A program made the position numbers and the translations under genes. From positions 717,501-781,500 of the forward strand of contig NZ_CP128540.1 of assembly GCF_021283545.2 (NCBI RefSeq): a DNA stretch of 64,000 nucleotides, read 5' to 3'. This document shows positions 33,203 through 41,951 of the stretch, in pieces. Position 1 is the first letter of the stretch, and each line of letters opens with the position of its first letter. This DNA is from Pseudomonas alloputida. GTDB lineage: Bacteria; Pseudomonadota; Gammaproteobacteria; Pseudomonadales; Pseudomonadaceae. The notes under the pieces are model-generated. The model was not told the origin of the DNA and did not search any database. It saw only the letters and a program-made list of their open reading frames with translations.

Positions 33203-33376
33203 TCATAGCACCAGTCCACTCAGCAGGCGGCTGATGAGACCCAACCCGATGGTCACGGCCAGCACCAGCACAAGGAGCAGCCACGGCCGGAAGGGCCTGC
33301 GCTCGACTTGGTGCTGGGGGGCTCGCAGATACTCATCGACACGACGCTGATCTTCCGGGTTCAGGCGACTGGTCAT
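33203..33376 (-). CDS. Small membrane protein (DUF3094-like)
   Basis: This 57-aa protein was read directly from the minus strand. It begins MTSRLNPEDQRRVDEYL, has a basic middle, and ends in one membrane helix (WLLLVLVLAVTIGLGLI). The pattern fits the small Pseudomonas family DUF3094, which sits next to ndh; the family name is recalled, not searched. Function unknown; C-terminal tail anchoring is likely. Confidence 0.68.
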   Translation of the reverse strand: MTSRLNPEDQRRVDEYLRAPQHQVERRPFRPWLLLVLVLAVTIGLGLISRLLSGLVL

Positions 33377-33508
33377 GGTGGGCCTCGTCAGGTAGACGTT
33401 TGTGACTGCGCAAACGCTACAGCGTTCGCGCAGGCGCTTGAAACAAATGATAATGCTTTCTATCCCTGGCGCCGAGTGTACGCCATCGCAAACAGTCGCT
33501 GCACTGGA

Positions 33509-34138
33509 TCAAAGACTGATGCCTACGTCGAAGACGATGCTGCGGCCCAGGTTGCCGCGCAGGAAATCCGGCGCATCGGGGTGGGCAAACAGTACCCGGG
33601 CAAAGGTTGGCCCGACCAGCGACAGCGAGCGCCAGCCCTGGCGCAGGTATTCGGTAGGCGGCGGGAAGTGGGTGTTGAGGTCGAGCACTTCGCGCTTGAG
33701 GCTGGAGAACGCGATGATGTCCAGCTCGTTCAGCTCCAGCCCGCGTTCCCGGTAATTGTGCGCCTTCTTGCGCAAGGTGGGCGCCAGGCGCCCCAGCAGT
33801 TCGGTGGCACTGATGCGCCGTGGGCGTGCTTCGCGGCGTACCAGCTGCGCCAGGGAAAACGCACTGCGTCGCCGCTGCAGCTCCTCGCGCCATTCATCGT
33901 TCAGCCGGCGGCCCTCGTCGAGCACGAAAAACACCTCGAAGGCGGCGTCGCGGAACAGCACGTCAGGTGGCTCCTGCCCCGCCGGGGTGAAGTCCTCGCT
34001 GCGGTAGGGAATGTTCAGCCCCTGCAACAGGCGCTGGCACACCCAACGCTCCCGCTCCCACTTACGGGCGTTGGAGAGAAAGGCATTGGCTTGTTCGGCC
34101 TGGATGGTAAGCAGGCGCAGGTAGTCTGAGTCATCCAT
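33509..34138 (-). CDS. Conserved DUF1780-family protein
   Basis: This 209-aa soluble protein is conserved in Pseudomonas. It begins MDDSDYLRLLTIQAEQANAFL and contains the segment RKWERERWVCQRLL and the acid/basic middle. I recall this as DUF1780, whose fold resembles nucleases of the PD-(D/E)xK type, but catalytic residues are not obvious to me. No operon partner; it is divergent from nothing closer than the downstream small gene. Confidence 0.7.
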   Translation of the reverse strand: MDDSDYLRLLTIQAEQANAFLSNARKWERERWVCQRLLQGLNIPYRSEDFTPAGQEPPDVLFRDAAFEVFFVLDEGRRLNDEWREELQRRRSAFSLAQLVRREARPRRISATELLGRLAPTLRKKAHNYRERGLELNELDIIAFSSLKREVLDLNTHFPPPTEYLRQGWRSLSLVGPTFARVLFAHPDAPDFLRGNLGRSIVFDVGISL

Positions 34139-34193
34139 GCAGACAAGCTTAGCCGCTAATCGATGACGGTAAGATGCTGTTTAAGCGTGAGAA

Positions 34194-34643
34194 TCAGCCC
34201 AGCACTGGCCACTGTTGCACCAGCCCGACCAGATGCACCACGCCAAAGCCCAGGCAGATCAGCGAACTGACCACGATAAAACGCTGCGAACGCCCGGTGC
34301 CCGCCAGCAATACTGGCCCCAGCAGGCCGCGTAGCAAGTACACCAGGGTGATCAGGCAAATGACTGGCAGCAGCAAGGGCAGCCGCCCGATCGCCCCGGC
34401 AGCCGACAGCGCATAGGCCGACCAGGCCAGCAACACGCAGGCGATGGCGGCGGTGATCAGCGCCGGGTAGCAGCGGCCCTTCTCGGCGGCCACCGCCATG
34501 CGCTCACCGGCCCCGAACAAACGGTACCAACGCGGCCCCACGGCGATGATGGCCAGGTGAATTACACCGATGATGGCGTTGAGTGCCGCTGCCAGTAGCA
34601 GGGCGGGGTTGGTTCCTTCCAGCATGACCAATGCTTCCTGCAT
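34194..34643 (-). CDS. Uncharacterised four-helix membrane protein
   Basis: This 149-aa protein has four predicted membrane helices and short loops. No catalytic motif is visible. A second possible start (MLEGTNP) lies 6 codons in. It is divergent from the gene at 34712, which starts about 70 nt away. Function unknown. Confidence 0.65.
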   Translation of the reverse strand: MQEALVMLEGTNPALLLAAALNAIIGVIHLAIIAVGPRWYRLFGAGERMAVAAEKGRCYPALITAAIACVLLAWSAYALSAAGAIGRLPLLLPVICLITLVYLLRGLLGPVLLAGTGRSQRFIVVSSLICLGFGVVHLVGLVQQWPVLG

Positions 34644-34711
34644 CGAATGGAAGCGTCAGCCTACCGCAGCCGAAGGAATGGGAGAATGGGTGTAGACTCG
34701 GTTTTATCCAC

Positions 34712-35419
34712 ATGGCCGCAAAGGGTATTGTTCAGGTGATCAGCGCGCAGGTGTTATCCGGCACCACCCTTACCCTTGGCTGGCTGGGTTATGTGCCGTT
34801 GCTGATCTGGGCGGTCAGCCGGGTTCGCTGGGTGGAACTGTTTACCGACCGGCGCCGCCAGCATTTGCTGTTTGGCACGGTGTTCTGCCTGTTTGCGCTG
34901 TGGCTGGTGCGGCGCGACTTTGATACCGGGGTGTCGTACCACTTTATTGGCATGACGGCGGTCACCCTGTTGCTGGACTGGCCGCTGGCGGTGCTGGGTG
35001 GCTTCATGGCCCAGCTCGGCTTGCTGGCGCTTGGGCGACAAGACCTGGCGGCGTTGGGGGTGAACGGCTTGATGCTGATTGGTTTGCCGGTGCTGATTAC
35101 TGAGGTGTGCGCGATAGTGGTCGAGCGCGCCCAGCCGCGAAACCTGTTCGTTTATATTTTTTGTTCGGGGTTCTTCCCGGCAGCGCTCACCGTGCTGGTT
35201 TGCGTACCGGCGGCGCTAGGGGTGTTGTGGCTCGACGGGCGGTTTGCCCTGCCGGAATGGCTCAGCGACTTTGTCGGCTACCTGTGGCTGATGATGTTCC
35301 CCGAGGCGTTCATCAACGGCATGGTGATAAGTGCGCTGGTGGTGTTTTGCCCCGAGTGGCTGGAAACCTTCAACCGGACGCGGTATTTGCAGGCGCCCTG
35401 GAAGGAAGATGAGCGGTGA
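34712..35419 (+). CDS. Probable energy-coupling-factor-type permease (CbiM-like)
   Basis: This 235-aa protein has about six to seven membrane helices, starting MAAKGIVQVISAQVLSGTTL. The overall form resembles the proteobacterial energy-coupling factor ABC transporter permease/CbiM-like group, but the classic CbiM N-terminal MHIxDG metal-binding start is absent. The start at 34712 is preferred because the upstream in-frame extension is not hydrophobic and overlaps the divergent promoter region. Substrate unknown. Confidence 0.55.
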   Translation: MAAKGIVQVISAQVLSGTTLTLGWLGYVPLLIWAVSRVRWVELFTDRRRQHLLFGTVFCLFALWLVRRDFDTGVSYHFIGMTAVTLLLDWPLAVLGGFMAQLGLLALGRQDLAALGVNGLMLIGLPVLITEVCAIVVERAQPRNLFVYIFCSGFFPAALTVLVCVPAALGVLWLDGRFALPEWLSDFVGYLWLMMFPEAFINGMVISALVVFCPEWLETFNRTRYLQAPWKEDER

Positions 35420-35530
35420 ATGTGTGGTGGCTGTGCCGGCCTCTTCGGGGGTAATGCACAGCACTCAGAGCTTGCCCGCTCCCACAGGTACCGCGCGGGT
35501 TGTGGGCCCGCGTTGTATTGGTGGATCAGC

Positions 35531-35731
35531 TCAATGCCGCGGCTCCAGGTCCCCCGAATACAGCTCATCTTCGGACTCTTCCGACCCCGCAATCTTGTGC
35601 TCCTCAGCCGCCCAGGCGCCCAGGTCGATCAGTTTGCAACGGTCCGAACAAAACGGCCGGAACGCGTTTTTTTCGCTCCATTCCACAGGCGCGCCGCAAG
35701 TTGGGCAATCGACGGTCAATGGCTGGCTCAT
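35531..35731 (-). CDS. yacG: DNA gyrase inhibitor YacG
   Basis: This 66-aa zinc-finger protein binds GyrB and inhibits gyrase. The four-cysteine site is CPTC (Cys9, Cys12) and FCSDRC (Cys28, Cys32), followed by the family's DLGAWAAEE segment and an acidic tail. It overlaps coaE by 4 nt, the usual coaE-yacG order. Confidence 0.93.
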   Translation of the reverse strand: MSQPLTVDCPTCGAPVEWSEKNAFRPFCSDRCKLIDLGAWAAEEHKIAGSEESEDELYSGDLEPRH

Positions 35732-36351
35732 GGCTGGCCTCCTTTCAAAGTCAGGTAAAAGTGGTGCAGGCGGTCAATCTGCTCGTGCAGCGCGGCCAGG
35801 CCGCCGTCGTTGACCACCACATCATCGGCATGGCGCAAGCGATCCTCACGGGCCAACTGCGCCTGCAAAATGGCCTGCACGTGCTCGGCACTGGTGTTGT
35901 CCCGCGCCAGGGTACGGGCTATTTGCAGGTCCTGCGGCGCATCGATCACCAGTACGCGTTGGGTCTTATGGTGCTGGCCCGATTCGATCAGCAGCGGCGA
36001 CACATAGACCGCATAAGGCGACTGCGCCTTGGCCAGATAGCTGAAAATCTCCTGACCGATCAGCGGGTGCAGCAGTTGTTCCAGCCATTTGCGTTGCGCC
36101 GGGTCGGCGAATATCAGCTGGCGCAGGGCGGCGCGATCGAGCTGGCCGTCACCCTGCAGCACGCCCGGGCCGAAGCGCTCGACGATGCTGGCCAGGGCCG
36201 GGCGGCCAGGTTCGACAACCCAGCGCGCCGCCTGGTCCGCATCGACCAGGTGCACGCCAAGCTCGACAAAGCGCTCGGCAGCGGCGCTTTTACCGCTACC
36301 AATGCCGCCGGTCAGGCCGAGAATCCAGGGGGTAAAGGCCGCAGTGGTCAT
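35728..36351 (-). CDS. coaE: Dephospho-CoA kinase
   Basis: This 207-aa enzyme phosphorylates dephospho-CoA in the last step of CoA synthesis. The P-loop [12 protein letters not shown] is at residues 12-23, and the substrate-lid motif [14 protein letters not shown] follows near residue 36. It overlaps pilD by one base and yacG by 4 nt. Confidence 0.95.
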   Translation of the reverse strand: MTTAAFTPWILGLTGGIGSGKSAAAERFVELGVHLVDADQAARWVVEPGRPALASIVERFGPGVLQGDGQLDRAALRQLIFADPAQRKWLEQLLHPLIGQEIFSYLAKAQSPYAVYVSPLLIESGQHHKTQRVLVIDAPQDLQIARTLARDNTSAEHVQAILQAQLAREDRLRHADDVVVNDGGLAALHEQIDRLHHFYLTLKGGQP

Positions 36352-37217
36352 CAGTATCCAAGCAGTTGCATGTATGAGGCGTATATTTCATCACCCCAGA
36401 GCACGGCAATCCACCCCGCAATTGCCAGATAAGGGCCAAACGGGATTGCCGTGCCCATGGCATCCCGGCGAAAACGCAGCAGGCACAGGCCAAACAGCGC
36501 CCCCACCACCGACGACAACAGCAGCGTCAACGGCAGCACCTGCCAACCCCCCCACGCCCCGATCAGCGCCATCAGCTTGAAATCGCCATAGCCCATGCCT
36601 TCCTTGCCGGTGACCAGCCTGAACACCCAGTACACCGTCCACAGGCTGAGGTACCCGGCCACTGCGCCCCACAGTGCGTCGGCCAGGGGCACATGGATGC
36701 CAAAGGCATTGACGATCAGCCCTAGCCACATGGTCGGCAGCACCAGCACATCCGGCAGCAGCTGGTGGTCCGCATCGATCAGGCTCAGCGCCAGCAGGCA
36801 CCAGGTCAGCGGCAGAGCCACCAACGCCTCTACCGAAGCGCCGAAGCGCCAGGCCACTACCAGCGACAGCAGCGCGCTGGCCACTTCCACTACCGGGTAA
36901 CGCAGGCTGATGCGGTTTTTGCAGGACGAACAGCGCCCGCCCAAGGCCAGGTAGCTGATGACCGGAATGTTCTCCCACGCACGAATCCGGTGCGCGCAGT
37001 GTGGGCACCGGGAGGCGGGCAGGCACAGGTCGAAACGCGCGTGCTGCGTGGTCGGCAGCCCCAATACCTCTTGCGCCTCACGCTGCCATTGCCGCTCCAG
37101 CATGATCGGCAGGCGATACACCAGCACGTTGATAAAGCTGCCCACCAGCAGGCCGAGCACCGTGGCAAGGGTGAGGAAATACGCTGGCTGTTCAGCCAGC
37201 AAAGCCCATAAAGTCAT
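36351..37217 (-). CDS. pilD: Prepilin peptidase/N-methyltransferase PilD
   Basis: This 288-aa inner-membrane aspartyl protease cleaves and N-methylates type IV prepilins and type II secretion pseudopilins. The cytoplasmic four-cysteine zinc site (CPHC and CSSCK, about residues 72-100) and the two catalytic aspartates ([11 protein letters not shown] and [11 protein letters not shown]) are present. It is followed by coaE and yacG and preceded by pilC. Confidence 0.95.
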   Translation of the reverse strand: MTLWALLAEQPAYFLTLATVLGLLVGSFINVLVYRLPIMLERQWQREAQEVLGLPTTQHARFDLCLPASRCPHCAHRIRAWENIPVISYLALGGRCSSCKNRISLRYPVVEVASALLSLVVAWRFGASVEALVALPLTWCLLALSLIDADHQLLPDVLVLPTMWLGLIVNAFGIHVPLADALWGAVAGYLSLWTVYWVFRLVTGKEGMGYGDFKLMALIGAWGGWQVLPLTLLLSSVVGALFGLCLLRFRRDAMGTAIPFGPYLAIAGWIAVLWGDEIYASYMQLLGY

Positions 37218-37219
37218 GT

Positions 37220-38428
37220 TCAGATCAAACTACCCAACTGGAAGATCGGCAGGTACATCGCCACCACCAGGCCACCCACCAGCAAGCCCAGGATCAGCAC
37301 GATGGCCGGCTCCAGCAGGCTGGTCAACTGATCCAGCGCCTGGCTGACCTGTTCCTCGTAATGGCTGGCGGCTTTTTCCAGCATCTGGTCCAGCGTGCCG
37401 CTGGATTCACCGATGGCCGTCAACTGCACCAGCAAGGGGGGGAACAGCGGTTCACCGGCCATCGCCTGGTTCAGCCCTTGCCCATTGGCCATGCCTTGGC
37501 GCAGCCGCAACACCGCCTGCTCGTGCAGGTCGCCACCCGTTACCCGCGCCACCGTCCCCAGCGCATCCAGCAACGGCACCCCGGCGCCGTAGGACGTTGC
37601 CAGGCTGCGCGCAAACCGCGCCAGCGCGGCCTGCCCCAGCAACTTGCCAAACACGGGCAAGCCCAGCACCCGTCGAGATATCCACAGGCGCGCTGGCGCG
37701 TGCTGCCGGTAAAGCTGGCGCACGGCAACACCCATCACCACGCCCATCACCAGCAGCAGCGGCGCAAACCGGCTCAGCCCTGTGGACAAGTTGATCACCC
37801 ATTGGGTAAATGCCGGCAACGCCGCACCCATGCCCGAGAACATGCTCTCGAATTTAGGAATCACCTCCAGCAACAAGATCGCCGACACCCCCAGCCCGGT
37901 CAGCAACAGCAGCAGCGGGTAGATCATTGCCTTGCGCACCTTCTTGTGCAGCACCCGACGCTGTTCCAGCATGCCCGCCAGTTGCTCCAGTTGCCGGTCG
38001 AGCGTACCGGACTGCTCGCCCACCCGTACCAGGTTGCAATACAGCGCATCGAACCATGCCGGGTGACGCTGCAACGCATCCGCCAACCCCAGGCCCGAGG
38101 CCACATCCTGTTTCAATCTTTCCAGCAGCGCCGCCTGCGCCGCATCGCAACCACTGCGGCCCATCACCTCGAACGCCTGCAGCAGCGGCACGCCGGCCTT
38201 GAGCAACGTCGCCAACTGCCGGCTGAACCCCGCCGGGTCAGCCTTTTCGCGCCGCTTTGGCAAGCTGAACGCCAGCCCGCTGGCCGGCCGCAAACTCGCC
38301 ACCGTGATGCCCTGGCGAATCAGCCCGGCGCGCACATAAGCCGGGCTGCGCCCGGGTGTTTGGCCGCTGACCGGCGCGCCGTTGGCGTCGGTGCCGTGCC
38401 AGTGGTAGAGAAGTGAAGATGAAGTCAT
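37220..38428 (-). CDS. pilC: Type IV pilus inner-membrane platform protein PilC
   Basis: This 402-aa GspF-family protein has two repeats (about residues 65-190 and 265-390) with the motifs LLKAGVPLLQAFEV and SYGAGVPLLDAL, and three membrane helices. It anchors pilus assembly in the inner membrane. The start at 38428 (MTSSSLLYHW) follows an AAGGT-like site. In P. aeruginosa, pilB precedes pilC; here no pilB ATPase gene lies in the window. Confidence 0.93.
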   Translation of the reverse strand: MTSSSLLYHWHGTDANGAPVSGQTPGRSPAYVRAGLIRQGITVASLRPASGLAFSLPKRREKADPAGFSRQLATLLKAGVPLLQAFEVMGRSGCDAAQAALLERLKQDVASGLGLADALQRHPAWFDALYCNLVRVGEQSGTLDRQLEQLAGMLEQRRVLHKKVRKAMIYPLLLLLTGLGVSAILLLEVIPKFESMFSGMGAALPAFTQWVINLSTGLSRFAPLLLVMGVVMGVAVRQLYRQHAPARLWISRRVLGLPVFGKLLGQAALARFARSLATSYGAGVPLLDALGTVARVTGGDLHEQAVLRLRQGMANGQGLNQAMAGEPLFPPLLVQLTAIGESSGTLDQMLEKAASHYEEQVSQALDQLTSLLEPAIVLILGLLVGGLVVAMYLPIFQLGSLI

Positions 38429-38644
38429 GCAAAGGTCCTTGTTCAGCCCCGGCGACAAGCCTGGAAACAGCTTGCCGCGTCCATGCAAGGGCACGCGTCC
38501 GTGATGCTCACTAGAGTAGTTCAGCGAAGATGACGCCCGTGCGGGCAGGGGTGACAAAAGGTGTCTGTTCAGGCCTACTGCGCCGCTGCCGGTTGGGGCG
38601 CAACTGACCTCAATGTGTAAGCGAATCAAAAAGGAACTACGTTC

Positions 38645-39055
38645 ATGAAAGGGCAACGCGGTATCACCCTGATCGAACTGATGATCGTCGTCGCGATCAT
38701 CGGCATTCTGGCGACCATCGCCTTACCGATGTACACCAACCACCAGGCACGCTCCAAGGCCGCGGCCGGGTTGCTGGAGATCAGCGCCCTGAAGACGGCG
38801 ATGGATCTGCGGCTGAATGATGGGAAGGATGTAGCGGATGTAGCCGCCCTGGGTGGCCAGCCAGCGACGGCGCATTGTGCGATCACGGCCAGCGGCAAGG
38901 CCGCAGATGGCAGCGGCAGCATTGTCTGCACCCTGGTGGATGCGCCTGCCAACGCGCTGGGCAAGGCCCTGACCCTGACGCGTTCGACCAGCGGCTGGGC
39001 GTGCACGACCGACATCGAGGACGACCTGGCGCCCAAAGGGTGCAAGGGGGCTTGA
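38645..39055 (+). CDS. pilA: Type IV major pilin PilA
   Basis: This 136-aa prepilin has the leader MKGQRG cleaved by PilD, then [20 protein letters not shown] with Glu5, and the C-terminal cysteines (CTT and GCKGA) of the pilin D-loop. The mature protein begins with Ile rather than the usual Phe. It is divergent from pilC across 216 nt, which should contain its promoter; I looked for a sigma-54 site and found no correctly spaced one. Confidence 0.9.
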   Translation: MKGQRGITLIELMIVVAIIGILATIALPMYTNHQARSKAAAGLLEISALKTAMDLRLNDGKDVADVAALGGQPATAHCAITASGKAADGSGSIVCTLVDAPANALGKALTLTRSTSGWACTTDIEDDLAPKGCKGA

Positions 39056-39126
39056 GGGCAGGGCAATAAACCAGCGGAAACAGGGGTTTGCGTTACGGGT
39101 GTGAGCAGTGGTACGTTGCGCTACAC

Positions 39127-39202
39127 GCCGGTGTAGCTCAGTCGGTAGAGCAGCGCACTCGTAACGCGAAGGTCGCAGGTTCGATTCCTGTCTCCGGCAC
39201 CA
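39127..39202 (+). tRNA. tRNA-Thr (CGT), integration site
   Basis: This 76-nt cloverleaf has anticodon CGT in the loop CTCGTAA and an encoded CCA. The acceptor stem GCCGGTG/CTCCGGC has a U-U mismatch at pair 6-67, unlike the other five tRNAs here. The 3' part is repeated at 52564 and, in weaker form, at 58650, so the tRNA is the attachment site of the island that follows. Confidence 0.95.
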
Positions 39203-39203
39203 G
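39180..39203 (+). other. attL (tRNA-Thr 3' end)
   Basis: TTCGATTCCTGTCTCC plus GGCACCAG. The segment TTCCTGTCTCCG with CACCAG is repeated at 52564-52581, one G shorter. TTCGAxTCCTGTCTCC is repeated at 58650-58665. Confidence 0.75.
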
Positions 39204-39313
39204 AGACCAGTTTCCAGAAGTCTATGACTGTCTACGAAACACCCCGCAAAGCCCGCCTAGCGCGGGTTTTGTTGTTTCTGTCTGTCTCGTTTTGTCTCTG
39301 GGCATCTACGCGA

Positions 39314-39364
39314 TTTAGGGATATGGTTAGGGATATCTCGGTTCGACAAGGAAACGTATCCCTA
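39314..39364. repeat. Integrase arm-type sites, left end
   Basis: TTTAGGGATAT (39314-39324) and TTAGGGATAT (39327-39336) are direct copies; TATCCCTA (39357-39364) is an inverted copy touching the integrase start. The same word occurs twice at 52481-52504. Confidence 0.65.
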
Positions 39365-40659
39365 TGGCGCGCACAGTGGTGCCTCTCACCGATCCCAAAT
39401 GTGATGCGGCCAAGCCTCGGGAGAAGGACTACAAGCTGTTCGATGGCAAAGGCCTCTACCTGCTGGTGAAGCCGTCAGGGGTCAAGACTTGGCGTATGAA
39501 GTACACCAAACCTGATGGCCGTGATGGTTTAGCTACGTTTGGCAACTATCCGGCGCTCGGCTTGAAAGCGGCCAGGGAGCGACGCGCTCAGGCGCTTGAG
39601 CTCCTTGCTGCTGGGAAAGACCCCATCGAGCAGGCGCGCTTGGACAAACAGGAAGCGGCTAACGCCCGGGCGAATACATTCCGTTTGCTTGCTCAGGAAT
39701 GGCACGCGGCCTGCGCTCGTAAGTGGACACCTGGTCATGCCTCCACCGTGTGGCGACGCATTGAATCCCACCTGTTGCCCACTCTCGGTGATCGCCCGGT
39801 CGCGGAACTCAAAACACGGGATCTGCTGGTTCCACTGAAGGCGGCGGAAAAGCGGGATACCTTGGATACGGCTGCACGCCTACGGCAGTACATGACGGGC
39901 ATCCTCCGCATGGCGGTTCAGCATGGCCATCTGGATTTCAACCCTGCGATAGATCTGCAAGGCGCCACGGCTACCCGCAAAACAGCGCACCGGCCTGCTT
40001 TGCCATTTGAGCGCTTACCTGAGCTCCTCCAGCGGATAGATGCCGACAGCGGGCGCGGCCTGACCAAGCTCGCGGTGCAGCTGACCTTGCTGGTGTTTAT
40101 CCGCTCTAGTGAGCTCCGATTCGCTCGCTGGGGTGAGATCGACATGGGAAGGTTGATGTGGGAAATCCCTGGTGAGCGAGCGCCTATCGAGGGCGTAAAG
40201 AACTCCCATCGCGGCTCGAAGATGAGCACACCACACTTGGTTCCGCTCAGTCGCCAGTCAGTTAGTGTCTTGGAGCGAATCCGCGATCTCACCGGCCGAT
40301 TCGACTTGGTATTTGCAGGTGATCACCATCACTGGAAACCCATGAGCGAAAACACCGTCAACAAGGCCCTTCGACGCATGGGGTATGACACGAAGTCAGA
40401 GTTGTGCGGCCACGGTTTCAGGACAATGGCTTGTTCAGCACTAGTTGAGTCGGGGTTGTGGAGTAAAGACGCCGTCGAACGACAGATGAGCCATCAGGAG
40501 CGAAACACGGTGCGCGCAGCGTATATCCACAAAGCAGAACACATTCAGGAGCGAAGGCTCATGGTGCAGTGGTGGGCAGATTATTTAGACGCCAATCGAG
40601 TGGAAGCGATCACCCCGTACGACTTTGCCCACCGAGATGCTGTCGCGAGCGACATTTGA
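39364..40659 (+). CDS. Tyrosine-type integrase (P4 family)
   Basis: This 431-aa site-specific recombinase has an N-terminal arm-binding domain (DUF4102-type; about residues 1-90, with DYKLFDGKGLYLLV), a core-binding domain (about 105-185) and the catalytic domain. Catalytic residues are Arg in SSELRFARW (near 250), HGFR (near 350), His in MSHQERN (near 376) and Tyr in RAAYIHK (near 386). It sits 162 nt from tRNA-Thr, which it presumably uses as attB. The inverted arm repeat at its start codon suggests autoregulation. Confidence 0.94.
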   Translation: MARTVVPLTDPKCDAAKPREKDYKLFDGKGLYLLVKPSGVKTWRMKYTKPDGRDGLATFGNYPALGLKAARERRAQALELLAAGKDPIEQARLDKQEAANARANTFRLLAQEWHAACARKWTPGHASTVWRRIESHLLPTLGDRPVAELKTRDLLVPLKAAEKRDTLDTAARLRQYMTGILRMAVQHGHLDFNPAIDLQGATATRKTAHRPALPFERLPELLQRIDADSGRGLTKLAVQLTLLVFIRSSELRFARWGEIDMGRLMWEIPGERAPIEGVKNSHRGSKMSTPHLVPLSRQSVSVLERIRDLTGRFDLVFAGDHHHWKPMSENTVNKALRRMGYDTKSELCGHGFRTMACSALVESGLWSKDAVERQMSHQERNTVRAAYIHKAEHIQERRLMVQWWADYLDANRVEAITPYDFAHRDAVASDI

Positions 40660-40948
40660 GATTTCAAGCAACGCATGAGGCATCGAGAGCCAGCGATACG
40701 TTACGGTCGTCAATGCTCGTGGATCGTAGCCACCAATTGGGGTGTTTCATGTGCAACTCGTGTTTCGGGGCTGGTGGAACCGTTGAAAATCCTAGCCTCC
40801 GGACTGGTAACACATCGCTGGCCCACACGGACAAGCAGGTGTATCAAAGCTATATGGTGTTTCGCACCACTGTTGCCTGTCGGTCCTGTCGGCAGCTTAG
40901 CGATCATCTATCGCGCAGGCTCATTTTTCGATCAAGGGGGCGTGGGGT

Positions 40949-41905
40949 GTGATCTGGTCCGAAAATGAGTTGGAGCAATTCACGTTCGCGCTTGCGAATA
41001 CTGACATCAGTAGCCTGCTCGATGAGATCCAGATGATGGAGGATGCTGTAGCGGAAGCTGCACTTTTCCCTGAGTTTCGTGAGCACTTTCGCCAGGCATT
41101 TGATGTGATAAACGAGGCAGCTTCATATTGGCTCGAGGAAGGCTTGGGGTATTCTAGTCAAGCAAGGCGGGTAATCCATGAGACGTTCAGGCAGCGAGAT
41201 CTCATTTACGAGCGATTGTGCTATGCCCAGTCGTTTTCGCTGCCGGATGTAGTGCGTCAGGTGCTAGGTCAAGTTGAAGCTATTTCTAGCTCTCGAATGG
41301 CGGCGAGCTACGCCTTCGCGCAAGCGCTGGACGCTGTTCAGGTGCTGGCTGACTGGTTGGGGAATGTTGAGCTAAATGTGTACGACATCAACCCTGACTT
41401 AGTCGAATTCCTAAGGCTGAATGATCCCGAGTTTTTTCACACCATGGTTGAGCGCCAACGCCGTACCCAACCGGGCAGGGAAGCTGAGGTCAGAGAGACC
41501 TTTGCCCAGTGGGTGGCTGAATCGGAAAAGGTTTTGATGCTTGCTGACCTTCATCGCCAGTCTGAAGTCGCGTTGAGCTCTGGGACGATTCAGCCAGGTA
41601 GTTTTTTCCCAACGATGATCGACAAAATCTACACCGTGAAAAGCTCCGAGAGGGCGCGCTTGGCTGGCAAGGGGAACAGTCGGCCAGGTACCGCTACTCA
41701 AGATGGAAAGGCGAAGAAGCGGGAGCTCACTCGGGCCGCCGTTGAGCGTATCAAGAAGTCCTATCCTGAAATTGAACCTAAGGCACTGCTGTCCAGGTTG
41801 GTCGGCATAGAGGGAATCGGAACGCGCGACACGATAAGGGAAAATCTCAGAGCGCTGGGAGAGTACGGCCCGAGGAAAAAAAGAAAAACGAGCGGACCGT
41901 GTTGA
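40949..41905 (+). CDS. Unrecognised 318-aa protein of the mobile element
   Basis: I do not recognise this protein. The GTG start has a GGGGG stretch 7-11 nt upstream. The first 200 residues look helical and acidic. A basic linker (about 235-255, rich in Lys and Arg) is followed by a short C-terminal segment (RAAVERIKKSYPEIEPKALL) that could be a small DNA-binding or helical domain, and the end is very basic (PRKKRKTSG). It lies between the integrase and the AlpA-DUF927 gene on the same strand, so a role in element regulation or defence is possible. The 289 bp before it hold no gene I can support. Confidence 0.65.
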   Translation: MIWSENELEQFTFALANTDISSLLDEIQMMEDAVAEAALFPEFREHFRQAFDVINEAASYWLEEGLGYSSQARRVIHETFRQRDLIYERLCYAQSFSLPDVVRQVLGQVEAISSSRMAASYAFAQALDAVQVLADWLGNVELNVYDINPDLVEFLRLNDPEFFHTMVERQRRTQPGREAEVRETFAQWVAESEKVLMLADLHRQSEVALSSGTIQPGSFFPTMIDKIYTVKSSERARLAGKGNSRPGTATQDGKAKKRELTRAAVERIKKSYPEIEPKALLSRLVGIEGIGTRDTIRENLRALGEYGPRKKRKTSGPC

Positions 41906-41951
41906 TTCGTTTTTGAGTTTTTAGTCTGTGCCTGTCTCTGTAGATATAGGC

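Noticed and set aside
38429..38644. Sigma-54 promoter for pilA
   Set aside because: TGGAAACAGCTTGC is close to the consensus, but the GG to GC spacing is one base short.
40569..40952. 127-codon frame after the integrase
   Set aside because: Overlaps the integrase end and continues through sequence with no coding character.
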